DNA of 64,000 nucleotides from FEN-680 sp036845225 (lineage in GTDB: Bacteria; Actinomycetota; Geothermincolia; Fen-727; Anoxymicrobiaceae). How positions within the stretch are numbered: position 1 is the stretch's first letter; each line of letters begins with the position of its first letter. This document shows positions 1 to 9,262 of the stretch, one piece after another. The notes under the pieces are model-generated. The model saw only the letters and a list, made by a program, of their open reading frames with translations. It was not told the origin of the DNA and made no database searches. Where the stretch lies: NCBI GenBank assembly GCA_036845225.1, contig DAIUEJ010000004.1:1-64000 (forward strand), read 5' to 3'. The position numbers and the translations under genes are program-made.

Positions 1-477
1 CAAATGCTCAACAAATCGCTTTCTAATGCATGCTTAAGCAATGCAAGGGGTGAACGCTTCCTTTTTCATATGATTTATGCGGGATCAGACGCCCTCAAGA
101 GCGCCGCGAGGGAATCCTCCCTCGCCTACGGGCTCGTGCGATGGGGCGCGTTCGGGAAACGGCCGAGGGGTCAGCACGTCGAACACGTCCGCGAGATGGT
201 GCTCTCGACGCCGATGACCACGATGGCGCTCGCCGCCAAAAGCCTGTTTGATTTCCATTACGACTACTACCTCCCCAACGTCGACGTACCGGTGGTCCTG
301 CTGGTGGGCGAGCGGGACAAGCTGACCAGCCGCCAGGCGAACGAGAGGACCGCCGGCCTGCTTCCCGACGCCCGGCTGAAGGTGTTCCCCGATGCCGGGC
401 ACTGCACCCTGCTGGAGAGGAGTGAGGAGTTCAACGCGGAGCTCGATGCCTTCTTCGACGCGTTGTTCGGCGCCTGA
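1..477 (+). CDS. Alpha/beta hydrolase, C-terminal part (5' end outside window)
   Basis: The reading frame is open to the left edge of the window, so the N-terminal half with the nucleophile elbow is missing and the ATG at 4 is probably internal. What remains is the cap region and the last strands of an alpha/beta hydrolase. VVLLVGERDKLT carries the acid residue (Asp), and DAGHCTLLE near the C-terminus carries the catalytic His. The substrate cannot be inferred. The next gene begins about 100 bp downstream on the same strand, and no terminator is visible between them. Confidence 0.8.
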   Translation, partial: QMLNKSLSNACLSNARGERFLFHMIYAGSDALKSAARESSLAYGLVRWGAFGKRPRGQHVEHVREMVLSTPMTTMALAAKSLFDFHYDYYLPNVDVPVVLLVGERDKLTSRQANERTAGLLPDARLKVFPDAGHCTLLERSEEFNAELDAFFDALFGA

Positions 478-573
478 GCGGCGTTTGCGCCCCCCCGGGA
501 GAACCGGTATGATTTCGCGGATAGTGCAATTGATACACTCAGTCAGGTTTGCTTTCCAAAGGGAGGGCCCGGG

Positions 574-1911
574 ATGAACAAGTGGCAGGAGCTCTACAAG
601 TCCAAGCTCACCACGGCCGACGAGGCGATGAAGACGGTCGTCGACGGCGACAAGATATTCTGCGGCAGCGGCTCGTGCTCGCCGGCGGGGCTGCTGGACG
701 TCCTCTTCGACCGCTGGCAGGAGCTCAACAACGTGCATTTCGGCGGCCTCATCATGCTCGCGCCCCTCTACAAGATCCTCACCGAGGAGCACATGAGGCA
801 CATACAGTTCGACAACTACTACTCGACGCCGTTCGACCGCAAATCGATGGCGGACGGCATCAGCACTCACACGCCTTTCCACTTCTCGGAGCTGCCCAGG
901 ATCGCGGGCGAGTTCGCGGGATACCGCAAGATATTCACCCAGGTCAGCCCCATGGACAAGGACGGGTACATGAGCGGGGGCGTATCGGGCAACTTCACCG
1001 ACGTCCTCGACTACATCGACGAGCTCATCCTCGAGGTGAACGAGAACCAGCCCCGGATCCACGGCCAGAACTTCTACCACATCTCGAACCCGAAGATCAG
1101 GTACGTGACCGAGAACAACACGCCCATCATCGACCTGCCGCCCGAGCCCACCTCGGATGCGGACAGGGCGATCGCCGAGCAGATCGTCGAGCACATCGAC
1201 GACGGGGCGACCATCCAGCTCGGCATCGGCGCGCTTCCCAACGCGATAGGGGAGTGCCTGATGGACAAGCACGACCTGGGCTGCTACACGGAGATGATCC
1301 CCGACGCGATGATGAAGCTCTTCGAGGCGGGCGTGCTGACCAACGAGCGCAAGAACTACTACAAGTTCCAGATGAACACTTTCTTCGCCGCGGGCTCGGC
1401 CGCTCTCTACAAATGGCTGGACAACAACCCGATGGTCTACTGCGCCCCGGTCAGCATCAACAACGACCCATACAACGTGGCGAAGAACGACAACATGATC
1501 GCGGTGAACTCGACGCTCGAGGTCGACCTCACGGGGCAGTGTTGCTCGGAGTCGTTCGGGCCCACCCAGTACACCGCAACGGGCGGCCAGGTCGACTTCA
1601 CCCGTGGCGCCTACATGTCAAAGGGAGGCAAGGCGTTCATAGCCACGCACTCCACTGCCAAGGACCACGCGACGGGGGAGACCGTGTCGAAGATCGTGCC
1701 CGCGCTTCGCAGGGGCGCGGCGGTCACGCTCGCGCGCACGGACGTGATGTATATAGCGACCGAGTACGGCGTCGTCAACCTGAAAGGCCTCAGCCTGCGC
1801 GACCGCGCCCGGGCGCTCATAAGCGTCGCCCACCCCGATTTCCGCGCGGAGCTCAAGGACTACGCCAAGGAAGTCAAGTACTTCATCCTCCCGGAGCACG
1901 AGGAGATCTGA
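574..1911 (+). CDS. Acetyl-CoA hydrolase/transferase family (4-hydroxybutyrate CoA-transferase-like)
   Basis: 445 residues, the usual length for class I CoA-transferases of the Cat1/AbfT type, which move CoA between acyl-CoA and a free acid through a glutamyl-CoA thioester. The motif DLGCYTEM places the probable catalytic Glu at about residue 240, matching Glu238 of the clostridial 4-hydroxybutyrate enzyme. IQLGIGALPNAIGE and NSTLEVDLTGQ are typical family blocks. The ATG at 574 follows a strong AAGGGAGG. An overlapping ORF starting at 549 is a shadow. The substrate is unknown. Nearby acyl-CoA synthetase-like and thioesterase genes suggest a role in short-chain acyl-CoA metabolism. Confidence 0.9.
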   Translation: MNKWQELYKSKLTTADEAMKTVVDGDKIFCGSGSCSPAGLLDVLFDRWQELNNVHFGGLIMLAPLYKILTEEHMRHIQFDNYYSTPFDRKSMADGISTHTPFHFSELPRIAGEFAGYRKIFTQVSPMDKDGYMSGGVSGNFTDVLDYIDELILEVNENQPRIHGQNFYHISNPKIRYVTENNTPIIDLPPEPTSDADRAIAEQIVEHIDDGATIQLGIGALPNAIGECLMDKHDLGCYTEMIPDAMMKLFEAGVLTNERKNYYKFQMNTFFAAGSAALYKWLDNNPMVYCAPVSINNDPYNVAKNDNMIAVNSTLEVDLTGQCCSESFGPTQYTATGGQVDFTRGAYMSKGGKAFIATHSTAKDHATGETVSKIVPALRRGAAVTLARTDVMYIATEYGVVNLKGLSLRDRARALISVAHPDFRAELKDYAKEVKYFILPEHEEI

Positions 1912-1988
1912 CGGCTCACAGCCGTGCGGAGAAAGCCCGCCCGCTCCTTTCATGATGATTAATCTCATGAGGGTTCTGGCGCCCCGCG

Positions 1989-2654
1989 TTGTATATTCAT
2001 GGCATGAGCAGATATAGATTCATAATAGCCGCGGTGTTCGCCGCACTGCTGGTGGCTGCCTTGTTCATCTACGTCGGTTTCAGGAACGGCAACGCGCCGA
2101 CGCAGAAGGTCACCGTCGGTGGAACGACCCACCAGGTCACGCCGACCGCGAAGCTGAGCGTGCGCACCGCCGAAGGTCAACCGACCATCAACCTCTCCAC
2201 TTACCGGCTGAAGGTCACGGGGCTCGTCTATCATACCCTGTCGCTGTCTTTCGACCAGATAAAGGCGATGCCCGCGGTCGAGCGCTTCGTCAAGCTCCCC
2301 TGCGTGGAAGGGTGGACGGACCAGGCCGTCTGGAAAGGGCCCAGGCTCTCGCAGGTCCTGAAGCAGGCGGGCGTCAAAGATAAGGCGGCGACAGTCGTGT
2401 TCAAGTCTCCCGGCGGCTACACCACGTCCCTCACGGTGGGGGATGTCCTGGCGACCGACCCGATGCTCGCCTACGGGGTCAACGGCGTCCGGCTCCCCGA
2501 CGAACAGGGTTACCCGCTCCGGCTCGTGGTGCCGCACCGGCTCGGTTACAAGTGGATCAAGTGGATCGTCGAGATCGACCTGATAAAGGGCAACTACCAG
2601 GGTTACTGGGAGAGCCGGGGATACTCCAACGACGCGAACGCGCCCGGGCGGTAG
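1989..2654 (+). CDS. Membrane-anchored molybdopterin-dependent oxidoreductase (sulfite-oxidase fold)
   Basis: One N-terminal hydrophobic segment (about residues 10-30) anchors or exports the protein. The rest is a compact oxidoreductase-molybdopterin domain of the sulfite oxidase/YedY type. LPCVEGW near residue 105 supplies the expected Mo-ligand Cys, and the C-terminal HRLGYKWIKWI block is typical of small members. At ~221 residues it lacks the dimerisation domain of sulfite oxidase. Two starts are possible: TTG at 1989, with GAGGG about 14 bp upstream, or ATG at 2004 with no clear SD. The electron partner and substrate are unknown. Confidence 0.8.
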   Translation: MYIHGMSRYRFIIAAVFAALLVAALFIYVGFRNGNAPTQKVTVGGTTHQVTPTAKLSVRTAEGQPTINLSTYRLKVTGLVYHTLSLSFDQIKAMPAVERFVKLPCVEGWTDQAVWKGPRLSQVLKQAGVKDKAATVVFKSPGGYTTSLTVGDVLATDPMLAYGVNGVRLPDEQGYPLRLVVPHRLGYKWIKWIVEIDLIKGNYQGYWESRGYSNDANAPGR

Positions 2655-2707
2655 CCGGCCCCTTGTGCCGCGCGCCTCGAAATAATCCGCAGGAGCGGAT
2701 AGAGTAG

Positions 2708-2935
2708 GACCGCAGCACATACAAAGAGGTTTCGACGGCAGACGCCCGGTTCGACGAGAAGACCCTCAAGCGCGCCGAGTTCTGTGAGTCGAAGTGCACA
2801 GCCTGCAAGAAGTCCCGCGAGAAGGACACCGGCTTCTGGCATACGGTGGTCAAGCTGGAGGAGAAACTGTGCCCGTGGTGCCGGGCCTACAGCAAGGTCC
2901 ACTGCGTGCACGCATACGAGAACCCGCCTTCGTAA
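2708..2935 (+). CDS. Small Cys-rich protein without a canonical start codon (possible remnant)
   Basis: An open frame of 75 codons runs from just after a TAG (2705-2707) to TAA (2933-2935). It encodes FCESKCTACKKS, then KLCPWCRAYSKVHCVHAY: one CxxxCxxC group, one CxxC group and a further Cys, suggesting a metal-binding mini-protein. No ATG, GTG or TTG precedes the Cys-rich core. An AGGAG sits at 2690-2694, about where an SD would be expected for a start near 2705. Either the start has been lost by a small mutation, a rare start is used, or the frame is fortuitous. The clustered Cys codons and the sensible C-terminus argue against chance. Confidence 0.4.
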   Translation, partial: DRSTYKEVSTADARFDEKTLKRAEFCESKCTACKKSREKDTGFWHTVVKLEEKLCPWCRAYSKVHCVHAYENPPS

Positions 2936-3005
2936 GCGCCGGCTGGAAGTCGCAGTCGTCCTGATGATCACCAGCCGACCAGGTGTCTGAGGACAGGCTG
3001 TCTAT

Positions 3006-4415
3006 CTAGGACAGGCGCCCCAGCGCGCGCACCGCCCTCGCCATCGTCGGGAACACCAGCACTCCACCGGCGTTGAGCCGCTTGCGCATCCTGCGGATCA
3101 TCGTCTCGAAACGCATGTCGTCGGGGTCGAACGACCGCGAGTAGAGCACGGCGACGACCGGCTTGCCGCTCACTTTTCGCGCGTCGCAGAGGATCTCCAC
3201 CGCTCTCTCGATACCGAAGTCGCCCGCGACGTCGTAGCCGAAATTGACCGCGAGGTCGAAGACCAGCACTTCGGTGGTAGGGTTCAGAGCCGCCTCGCGC
3301 AGCGCCCCCTCGAGGAACGGCACCGGTATCAGGGGAGCCCCGATGTCGAGCGGGTTGCCCGCCACCGCGCCGGCGCGGTCGAGCACGTCCTGCATCCTGG
3401 ACAGCGTTGCCGGGTCGAGGTCCGGCACCTCGAGGCCCTCTCTCTCCGCGAGGTCGGCGCCGTACGCGCCCAGCCCCCCGCCTCCGCCCGAGATGAGCAG
3501 CCGCTTTGCTTTTCCCCTTCCGATGTACTTGAGCGCCAGCACGATGTCCAGAAGCTCGTCAACGCCCGAAGCCTCGATCGCGCCCGATTGCTTGATGAGC
3601 GCGTCCCAGAGAGCGGGGGAGCCCGCGAGGGAGCCGGTATGGGAGATCACGGCGCGGCGTGAGGACTCCTCTTTGCCGACCTTCCAGATGACGACCGGCT
3701 TGGCCGCCGCCGCAGCTTTAAGCGCCTCGGCGAAACGGGCCCCGTCCCTGGCGCCCTCCACGTAAGCGGTGATGATGGCGGTCTCCGGGTCGTCGGTGAA
3801 GTAACGCAGGAAATCCGACTCGTCGAGGTCGGCCGCGTTGCCGTAGCTGATGACCGCGCTGAAGTCTACGCCCAGGCTCTTCGCCTGCCGCGCAACGTGC
3901 GCGCTGTAGCCTCCGCTCTGCGAGATGAATGCGACGTCCCCGGCCCGCGGCGAGAAGTCGTGGCCGGGCAGCAGGGTGAGCCCGTTGCGCGGGTTGTAGA
4001 TGCCGAAGCAGTTCGGCCCGATGATCCTGAAGCCTCCGGCCCGGGAGATCTCCAGGGCTTCTGCTTCCAGCTCTTTGCCCCTCTCACCGATCTCCCTGAA
4101 TCCGGACGCCGTGATGATGACGGCCTTGACTCCGACGTCCGCGCAGTCCTTCAGGACCTCCATCGAGCGGTGGGCGGGGATAGTGAGGTAGACGAGGTCG
4201 GGAGCCTGGGGCAGCGAGCGGATATCGGGGTAAGAACGCCTGCCCATGATCTCGTCTTCTTTGGGGTTCACAAGGTACAGGGGCCCGTCGAAACCCATGG
4301 TGACCTGGGACCGCGTGAACATGTAGCCGAACTTGGTCGGGGAGTTCGAAGCTCCCACGACCGCCAGCGACCTGGCGTTCACTATCCTGTCTATCTCGTC
4401 GAAATCGTAACTCAA
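3006..4415 (-). CDS. Acyl-CoA synthetase (NDP-forming) alpha-type, CoA-binding/succinyl-CoA ligase-like protein
   Basis: 469 residues. An N-terminal CoA-binding Rossmann domain (SLAVVGASNSPTKFGY, ~15-130) is followed by succinyl-CoA-ligase-like domains. These correspond to the alpha subunit of ADP-forming acetyl-CoA synthetases, which make ATP from acyl-CoA through a phosphohistidine. ISHTGSLAGSP gives the candidate phospho-His at about residue 259. The ATP-grasp beta half is absent here, so the protein either pairs with a subunit encoded elsewhere or has a different role. The start is TTG at 4415, preceded by GAGAGGG at good spacing. It is divergent from the ferredoxin-type gene at 4602. Confidence 0.85.
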   Translation of the reverse strand: MSYDFDEIDRIVNARSLAVVGASNSPTKFGYMFTRSQVTMGFDGPLYLVNPKEDEIMGRRSYPDIRSLPQAPDLVYLTIPAHRSMEVLKDCADVGVKAVIITASGFREIGERGKELEAEALEISRAGGFRIIGPNCFGIYNPRNGLTLLPGHDFSPRAGDVAFISQSGGYSAHVARQAKSLGVDFSAVISYGNAADLDESDFLRYFTDDPETAIITAYVEGARDGARFAEALKAAAAAKPVVIWKVGKEESSRRAVISHTGSLAGSPALWDALIKQSGAIEASGVDELLDIVLALKYIGRGKAKRLLISGGGGGLGAYGADLAEREGLEVPDLDPATLSRMQDVLDRAGAVAGNPLDIGAPLIPVPFLEGALREAALNPTTEVLVFDLAVNFGYDVAGDFGIERAVEILCDARKVSGKPVVAVLYSRSFDPDDMRFETMIRRMRKRLNAGGVLVFPTMARAVRALGRLS

Positions 4416-4601
4416 CGCGGCACCCTCTCGAGGCTTCAGACAATGGAAAATGCAGAAGGTGGTCTAACCCCCCTTTGCATCTATGGGACAGGGACTGCCG
4501 AATTATAGCATGCGGCGCTTGAAACCGAAGACTATATGGAACGCAGGCGCGAGTTCGTTCTAGAATCTGTAAGTCATGATTTCAATGTAAGGAGAGATCG
4601 T

Positions 4602-5417
4602 ATGTCAACACCGCTCTGGTTGGTGAGACTGATCAAAATGGGCTTCCCGTACTCGTCTCTGGGAGCCAGGCTCACGAGGGTGCCGGTGCTGGGACGCGGC
4701 ATCGAGCGCATGCTCTTCGAGGGTGACGACCTCATGCTGCTGCCGGCGACACGCGTCGTAGCGGTCGGGGAAGGAGTCCCCGAGAGCCCGTCCGAGGTCG
4801 TCCCCTGGCAGGTCGTGGAACAGTTCGTCGAGAAGGCGGGCTTCCTCTGGGTCATGAACACGTGCATCTGCAGGGAGTCGATGGGCTGCGAGGACTACCC
4901 CATCGACCTGGGATGCCTCTTCATGGGCGAAGCCGCCAGGGGGATCAACCCGGCGCTCGGGAGGCCGGTAAGTAAGGAAGAGGCGCTCGAGCACCTCCGA
5001 CAGTGCCGTGAGGCCGGGCTCTTCCACCTGGTAGGACGCAACAAGGTCGATGCCGTCTGGCTCAATATCCGCCCGGCGGACAGGCTGCTCACGGTCTGCA
5101 GTTGCTGCACCTGCTGTTGCCTGTGGAGGATACTGCCCGTGGTCTCCGAGAGCGTGTCGTCCCAGATGACCAGGATGCCGGGCCTCGAAGTAAGGGTGAC
5201 CGACGCATGTGTCGGTTGCGGGACGTGCCTGGCCGCGGAGTGCTTGGCCGGTGCTCTGAGTGTCGGCGAGCGCGCGACCATCAGCGATGAGTGCCGCGGC
5301 TGCGGGCGCTGCGTGGGCCTGTGCCCCGAGGGGGCCATCGAGATCCGCTTCGAGGGCGCCGACGATTTCGTGGCGAGCGCCGTCGAGCGGCTCTCCGCGC
5401 GCGTGGACGTCACTTGA
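4602..5417 (+). CDS. Cys-rich 4Fe-4S ferredoxin-type protein
   Basis: 271 residues from ATG 4602, chosen because AAGGAGAG lies just upstream; the frame is open further back to 4536. The N-terminal half has a CICRES motif and a further Cys in the 86-105 region. A dense CSCCTCCC run lies at ~166-173. The C-terminus (~200-250) has two ferredoxin-type cluster sites: CVGCGTC...C, slightly irregular with four residues before its last Cys, and CRGCGRCVGLCP. No membrane segment or signal peptide is seen. It is probably an electron carrier or an Fe-S subunit of an unidentified oxidoreductase. The poly-Cys run is unusual and could bind an extra cluster or metal. Confidence 0.8.
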   Translation: MSTPLWLVRLIKMGFPYSSLGARLTRVPVLGRGIERMLFEGDDLMLLPATRVVAVGEGVPESPSEVVPWQVVEQFVEKAGFLWVMNTCICRESMGCEDYPIDLGCLFMGEAARGINPALGRPVSKEEALEHLRQCREAGLFHLVGRNKVDAVWLNIRPADRLLTVCSCCTCCCLWRILPVVSESVSSQMTRMPGLEVRVTDACVGCGTCLAAECLAGALSVGERATISDECRGCGRCVGLCPEGAIEIRFEGADDFVASAVERLSARVDVT

Positions 5418-5582
5418 GACGTTTCGCAGTTGCGAGGAGCCGCCCGCGCGGCTGAGCGCTGAGCCTGCATGCAGCAGCAAATAGTATGATAGGCGCGAGG
5501 GCCGCCGGGCCTCTGTCGCATCCCTTGCGGCGCCGCGAGCTGTCCCCGACCGGCCGGGAAAGAACAAAGGAGGTGCCGCTCG

Positions 5583-6065
5583 ATGGAAGCGGAGTTGATG
5601 GTGAAGATGGTGGAGGGAGCGTGCCCGTTCGCGAAGCGCAGCCACATGCGCGTGACCAGGGTCGGCGAGGTAGGTTACATCACGATGATACTGGAGGATC
5701 ACCCGGACAACCTCAACGCCTTCGGCCTGGTCCACGCCGGGGCGATCTGCGGCCTTGTCGAGACCGCGGGCGGGATGGCGATATTCAACTACCTCGACCC
5801 GATGGATTTCGTGGTCTTGAACACGGTGCTGAACATAAGGTTCACTGCAATGCCCAGGGGTGAGCTGCGCTGCACAGCCAGGGTGAGCGGCGACGAGGTG
5901 CTGTCGGTGCTGGAGGAGTTCAGGCTGTACGGGAAAGCTGACAAATCCCTGGACCTCAAGGTGCTGGACACCTCCGGCAAGATCGTGGCGCAGGCACAGG
6001 CCACTTTCAGACTGATGTCGACGCCGGAGGAGTTCAAGAAGTATTTCGCGCAGATGCAGCCGTAG
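5583..6065 (+). CDS. Hot-dog fold thioesterase (PaaI/DUF4442-like)
   Basis: 160 residues with the hot-dog signature: an N-terminal strand, then NAFGLVHAGAICGLVETAGGMAI, in which the glycine-flanked helix follows a conserved His, and later strands NIRFTAMPRGELRCTARV. Such proteins hydrolyse acyl-CoA thioesters. The ATG follows AAAGGAGGTG, a near-perfect SD. A weakly acidic C-terminal extension is present. Together with the CoA-transferase and synthetase-like genes upstream it suggests acyl-CoA turnover, although the specific acyl chain cannot be read from the sequence. Confidence 0.85.
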   Translation: MEAELMVKMVEGACPFAKRSHMRVTRVGEVGYITMILEDHPDNLNAFGLVHAGAICGLVETAGGMAIFNYLDPMDFVVLNTVLNIRFTAMPRGELRCTARVSGDEVLSVLEEFRLYGKADKSLDLKVLDTSGKIVAQAQATFRLMSTPEEFKKYFAQMQP

Positions 6066-6172
6066 CGGGCCGCGGCGCTTGATACATCTCATACCAGCAG
6101 GATACCCTGATGCGCTTGAATAGTCCCGTGCAGGCATAAATGGTTTATCAGGGGAACAGCGGGAGGTTCCAA

Positions 6173-9100
6173 GTGGGCAAGCTAGACCGGGCGGGCAGTC
6201 AGTTTCTGGGCGAGACTTTCGGCGACAGGGTGACGTTCGATGCCACCGAGCGGATGCTCTACGGGCACGATATCGGGTCTATCCCGAGCCTGATCAAGCC
6301 CTTTACCGGGCGCACCACCCCCGATGCGGTGGTCCAGCCCGAGACCGAGGAGGAACTTGCGTCGCTCGCTCGCTGGGCGGTGTCGAGCGGCGTGGCGCTG
6401 GTCCCCCGAGGCAAGGCGACCTCCGGGTACGGCGGGGCCGTACCGACCAGGGGCGGCGTGGTGGTCGACTTCTACAGGATGGGCCGCGTCGTGTCGGTGG
6501 ACAAGGAGAAGGCCGAGGTGAGCGTCCAGCCGGGGATGACCTGGGAGAGCCTCGACAGGGCGCTGGAGGCTGAAGGCCTGACGCTTCGGCTGTACCCCAG
6601 CAGTTATCCTTCCTCCACCGTCGGCGGATGGCTCGCGCAGGGCGGAGCCGGGTTCGGCAGCTACCAGTTCGGCTACTTCCGTGACAACGTCGTCTCGGCT
6701 CGCGTAGTCCTGCCCGGCGGCGAGGTCCGCGAGGTCGGCGGGGCGGACCTGGACATGGTCTCGGAGGCGGAGGGCATCACCGGCCTGATCTCCGAGGTCA
6801 CGCTCAAGGTGAAGGCGCTCGAGGCGGTCCGCGTCGCGGCCCTCTCCTGCGCGACGCCCGCGGTCCTTCAGCGCTTCATCGAATCGGTGGCAGCGTCCGA
6901 GGCGCCTGTCTGGTCGGTCATGTTCATCAACCCCCGCATGGCCGAGATGAAGAACCGCGCGCCGGCGACCGAGGCCCAAGCGGGCGAGCGTGAAGACAAA
7001 GTAGTGCTGCCGGAGTCGTACGTCGTCGTGCTGACGTTCTCCGAGCGGGACGCGCCGGCTGTGCTCGAGAAGTTGGAGGGGCTCGCCTCCGGCTCCGGTG
7101 CGGTCGTCCTTTCGGACGAGATCGCCGCCCACGAGTGGGAGAACCGCTTCAAGATTATGCTCGTGAAGAGGCTCGGGCCGTCGCTGGTGCCCGCAGAGGT
7201 GATCGTTCCCGTCAGCCGGCTGGGAGACGCCATGAGCGAGATCGAGCGCAAGGTCACCCACCCGGTCCTGAAGGAAGGCATCATCGTGGGCAGAGGGCCG
7301 TCTGGCGCGGCGGAGGCCGTGCTGCTCGGGTTCATCCCAGCCGACGAGCGCTCGCTCGCCTACAACCTCATGTTCGGGCTGTCTTTATCGATAATGAAGA
7401 TCGCGGAGAAACACGGCGGCCGCGCCTACGCCACCGGGCTGTACTTCTCAGGCAAGGCGGATGAAGTGCTGGGCGCCGGGCGTGTGAAGAAGCTTCGAAG
7501 TTTCAAAGACAAGGTGGACCCGACGGGGATCATGAACCCGGACAAGGTCGTCGGCATCGGGGTCCTCCCGCTGCTGGTCAAGATGGGAAGCCTGTTCGAG
7601 CCGGTCGTGCGAAGGATGGCAAACGCCGTCGCCTCACGGGTCGGTGAGCGCATCGCCGGGCCCGTCCGCGGCATACCGGGCGACGTGGCGTGGTACGCCT
7701 ACACATGCTCGCAGTGCGGCTACTGCGTGGACTCCTGCCCCGAGTTCTACGGGCGCGGGTGGGAGAGCAACAGCCCACGGGGTAAGTGGTACTGGCTGCG
7801 GCAGCTCATGGAGGGGCGCGCTTCCTGGGACCAGAAGATGGTCGACGATTTTCTTGTCTGCACCACCTGCGAGACCTGCAACCTGCGTTGCTCGGAAGGG
7901 CTGCCGATCGAGCCATCATGGATGAAGCTGCGGGGCGAGCTCATCCAGCGCAGGAAGATGATGACGTTCCCGCCGTTCGAGATGATGGGCGCCGCCCTGG
8001 CGTCCCAGGGAGACATCTGGGCGGGTTACCGCAAGGACAGGGCGGCCTGGTTCCCCGAGGACCTCCTCGACAGGCACGGCCCGGGGACGAGCGCGCCGAA
8101 CGTATACTTCGCCGGCTGCACCGCGAGCTACGTCGAGAATGACATCGCCCTCGCGTCGGTGAGGCTGCTGGACGCGGCGGGCGTCGATTTTACCTTCCTC
8201 GGGACCAAAGAGAGCTGCTGCGCGACACCGATGCTCGTCGCCGGTAAGTGGGACCTCTTCGAGGAGACGATGAGAAAGAACATCAAGGCGGTGAAGGAGT
8301 CCGGCGCGGACACGGTGATATCGTCTTGCCCGGCCTGCGACCTCATGTGGCGGCAGGCATACCCCGAGTGGGCCGAGAGGCTGGGGATCGACTACGGTAT
8401 AACCGCGCGGCACTACAGCGAGGTCGTGACCGACAGGATAAAGGACGGAAGCTTCGCCTTTGCCGGCGAGGGCGAGCCCTCGACGGTGACGTTCCACGAC
8501 TCGTGCCACATCGGCCGCGCTTCAGGCGTGTTCGAGGCTCCCCGCCAACTGATCGAGGCGGTCCCGGGCGCGAAGCTGGTCGAGATGGAGCATTCGCGCG
8601 AAGACTCTCTCTGCTGCGGCTCGGTCCTGACGCTCATCAAGGAGCCGCCCATCGCCGCGGACATAGGGCAGGTGCGGCTCGACGAGGCGGTCGCCACCGG
8701 CGCCGACAAGGTGGTGGCGCTCTGCCCGTGCTGCGAGTTCCAGCTCAGGGTGACCGCCGAGAAGAAGGGGTCGCAGATAGAGATCCAGGACCTCGCGCGT
8801 TTCGCGGCATCTTCACTCGGCTATGACTTCCCCGACCCGGAGCCTGAAGTACAGGCGCAGTGGGCGGTGTTCGAAGCCATGATCGCGCTCATGACCCCGC
8901 AGGGCTTCGCCGACCTGATGGGCACCATGTGGCCGGAGCTCATCGACGCCATGCCGTTCAAGATGGGGCCGATGATGCGCCTGATGGGAAAGGTGCCGGG
9001 CGCGCTCGATCTTATGAAACCGATGTTCCCGGTCCTCTTCCCGAGGCTGCTTCCGATGATGATGCCGAAGGTGATGCCGGTCATGCTCGAGCGGGTGGGC

Positions 9101-9256
9101 GAGCTCATCCCGATGCCCGATTACATGCGCGAGCAGATGGGCGAGCTCATGCCCCAGGTGATGGACAACCTGATGCCGCACATGATCTCGGACGTGGTGC
9201 CTCTGGTCACAGGGCCGATGGTAGAATACCTGCAGACCGGGCACGCTCCCGGATAG
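6173..9256 (+). CDS. FAD-linked oxidase / Fe-S (HdrD/GlcF-like) fusion with Met-rich C-terminal tail
   Basis: About 1027 residues. Residues ~45-260 form a PCMH-type FAD domain (VPRGKATSGYGGAVPTRGG), followed by the FAD-oxidase C-terminal domain to ~480. Next come two ferredoxin-like cluster sites (CSQCGYCVDSCPE, CTTCETCNLRC) and two CCG-type domains (YFAGCTASY...SSCPACD; FHDSCHIGRASG...CPCCEFQL). This is the GlcD-GlcF/D-lactate dehydrogenase layout in a single chain. The tail from ~898 onward is rich in Met and Pro. The GTG at 6173 has GGGAGG six bases upstream and is preferred over the ATG at 6140. It probably oxidises a 2-hydroxy acid or feeds a quinone or heterodisulfide; the substrate is unknown. 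Confidence 0.85.
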   Translation: MGKLDRAGSQFLGETFGDRVTFDATERMLYGHDIGSIPSLIKPFTGRTTPDAVVQPETEEELASLARWAVSSGVALVPRGKATSGYGGAVPTRGGVVVDFYRMGRVVSVDKEKAEVSVQPGMTWESLDRALEAEGLTLRLYPSSYPSSTVGGWLAQGGAGFGSYQFGYFRDNVVSARVVLPGGEVREVGGADLDMVSEAEGITGLISEVTLKVKALEAVRVAALSCATPAVLQRFIESVAASEAPVWSVMFINPRMAEMKNRAPATEAQAGEREDKVVLPESYVVVLTFSERDAPAVLEKLEGLASGSGAVVLSDEIAAHEWENRFKIMLVKRLGPSLVPAEVIVPVSRLGDAMSEIERKVTHPVLKEGIIVGRGPSGAAEAVLLGFIPADERSLAYNLMFGLSLSIMKIAEKHGGRAYATGLYFSGKADEVLGAGRVKKLRSFKDKVDPTGIMNPDKVVGIGVLPLLVKMGSLFEPVVRRMANAVASRVGERIAGPVRGIPGDVAWYAYTCSQCGYCVDSCPEFYGRGWESNSPRGKWYWLRQLMEGRASWDQKMVDDFLVCTTCETCNLRCSEGLPIEPSWMKLRGELIQRRKMMTFPPFEMMGAALASQGDIWAGYRKDRAAWFPEDLLDRHGPGTSAPNVYFAGCTASYVENDIALASVRLLDAAGVDFTFLGTKESCCATPMLVAGKWDLFEETMRKNIKAVKESGADTVISSCPACDLMWRQAYPEWAERLGIDYGITARHYSEVVTDRIKDGSFAFAGEGEPSTVTFHDSCHIGRASGVFEAPRQLIEAVPGAKLVEMEHSREDSLCCGSVLTLIKEPPIAADIGQVRLDEAVATGADKVVALCPCCEFQLRVTAEKKGSQIEIQDLARFAASSLGYDFPDPEPEVQAQWAVFEAMIALMTPQGFADLMGTMWPELIDAMPFKMGPMMRLMGKVPGALDLMKPMFPVLFPRLLPMMMPKVMPVMLERVGELIPMPDYMREQMGELMPQVMDNLMPHMISDVVPLVTGPMVEYLQTGHAPG

Positions 9257-9262
9257 CAGGCG

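Noticed and set aside
85..1272. Long minus-strand ORF of 395 codons opposite the hydrolase and CoA-transferase
   Set aside because: It is antisense to two well-supported genes, Arg/Val/His-rich with no family motif, and a typical shadow in high-GC DNA.
2705..2707. TAG as pyrrolysine in the Cys-rich frame
   Set aside because: There is no coding similarity upstream of the TAG and no Pyl machinery; the TAG simply bounds the frame.
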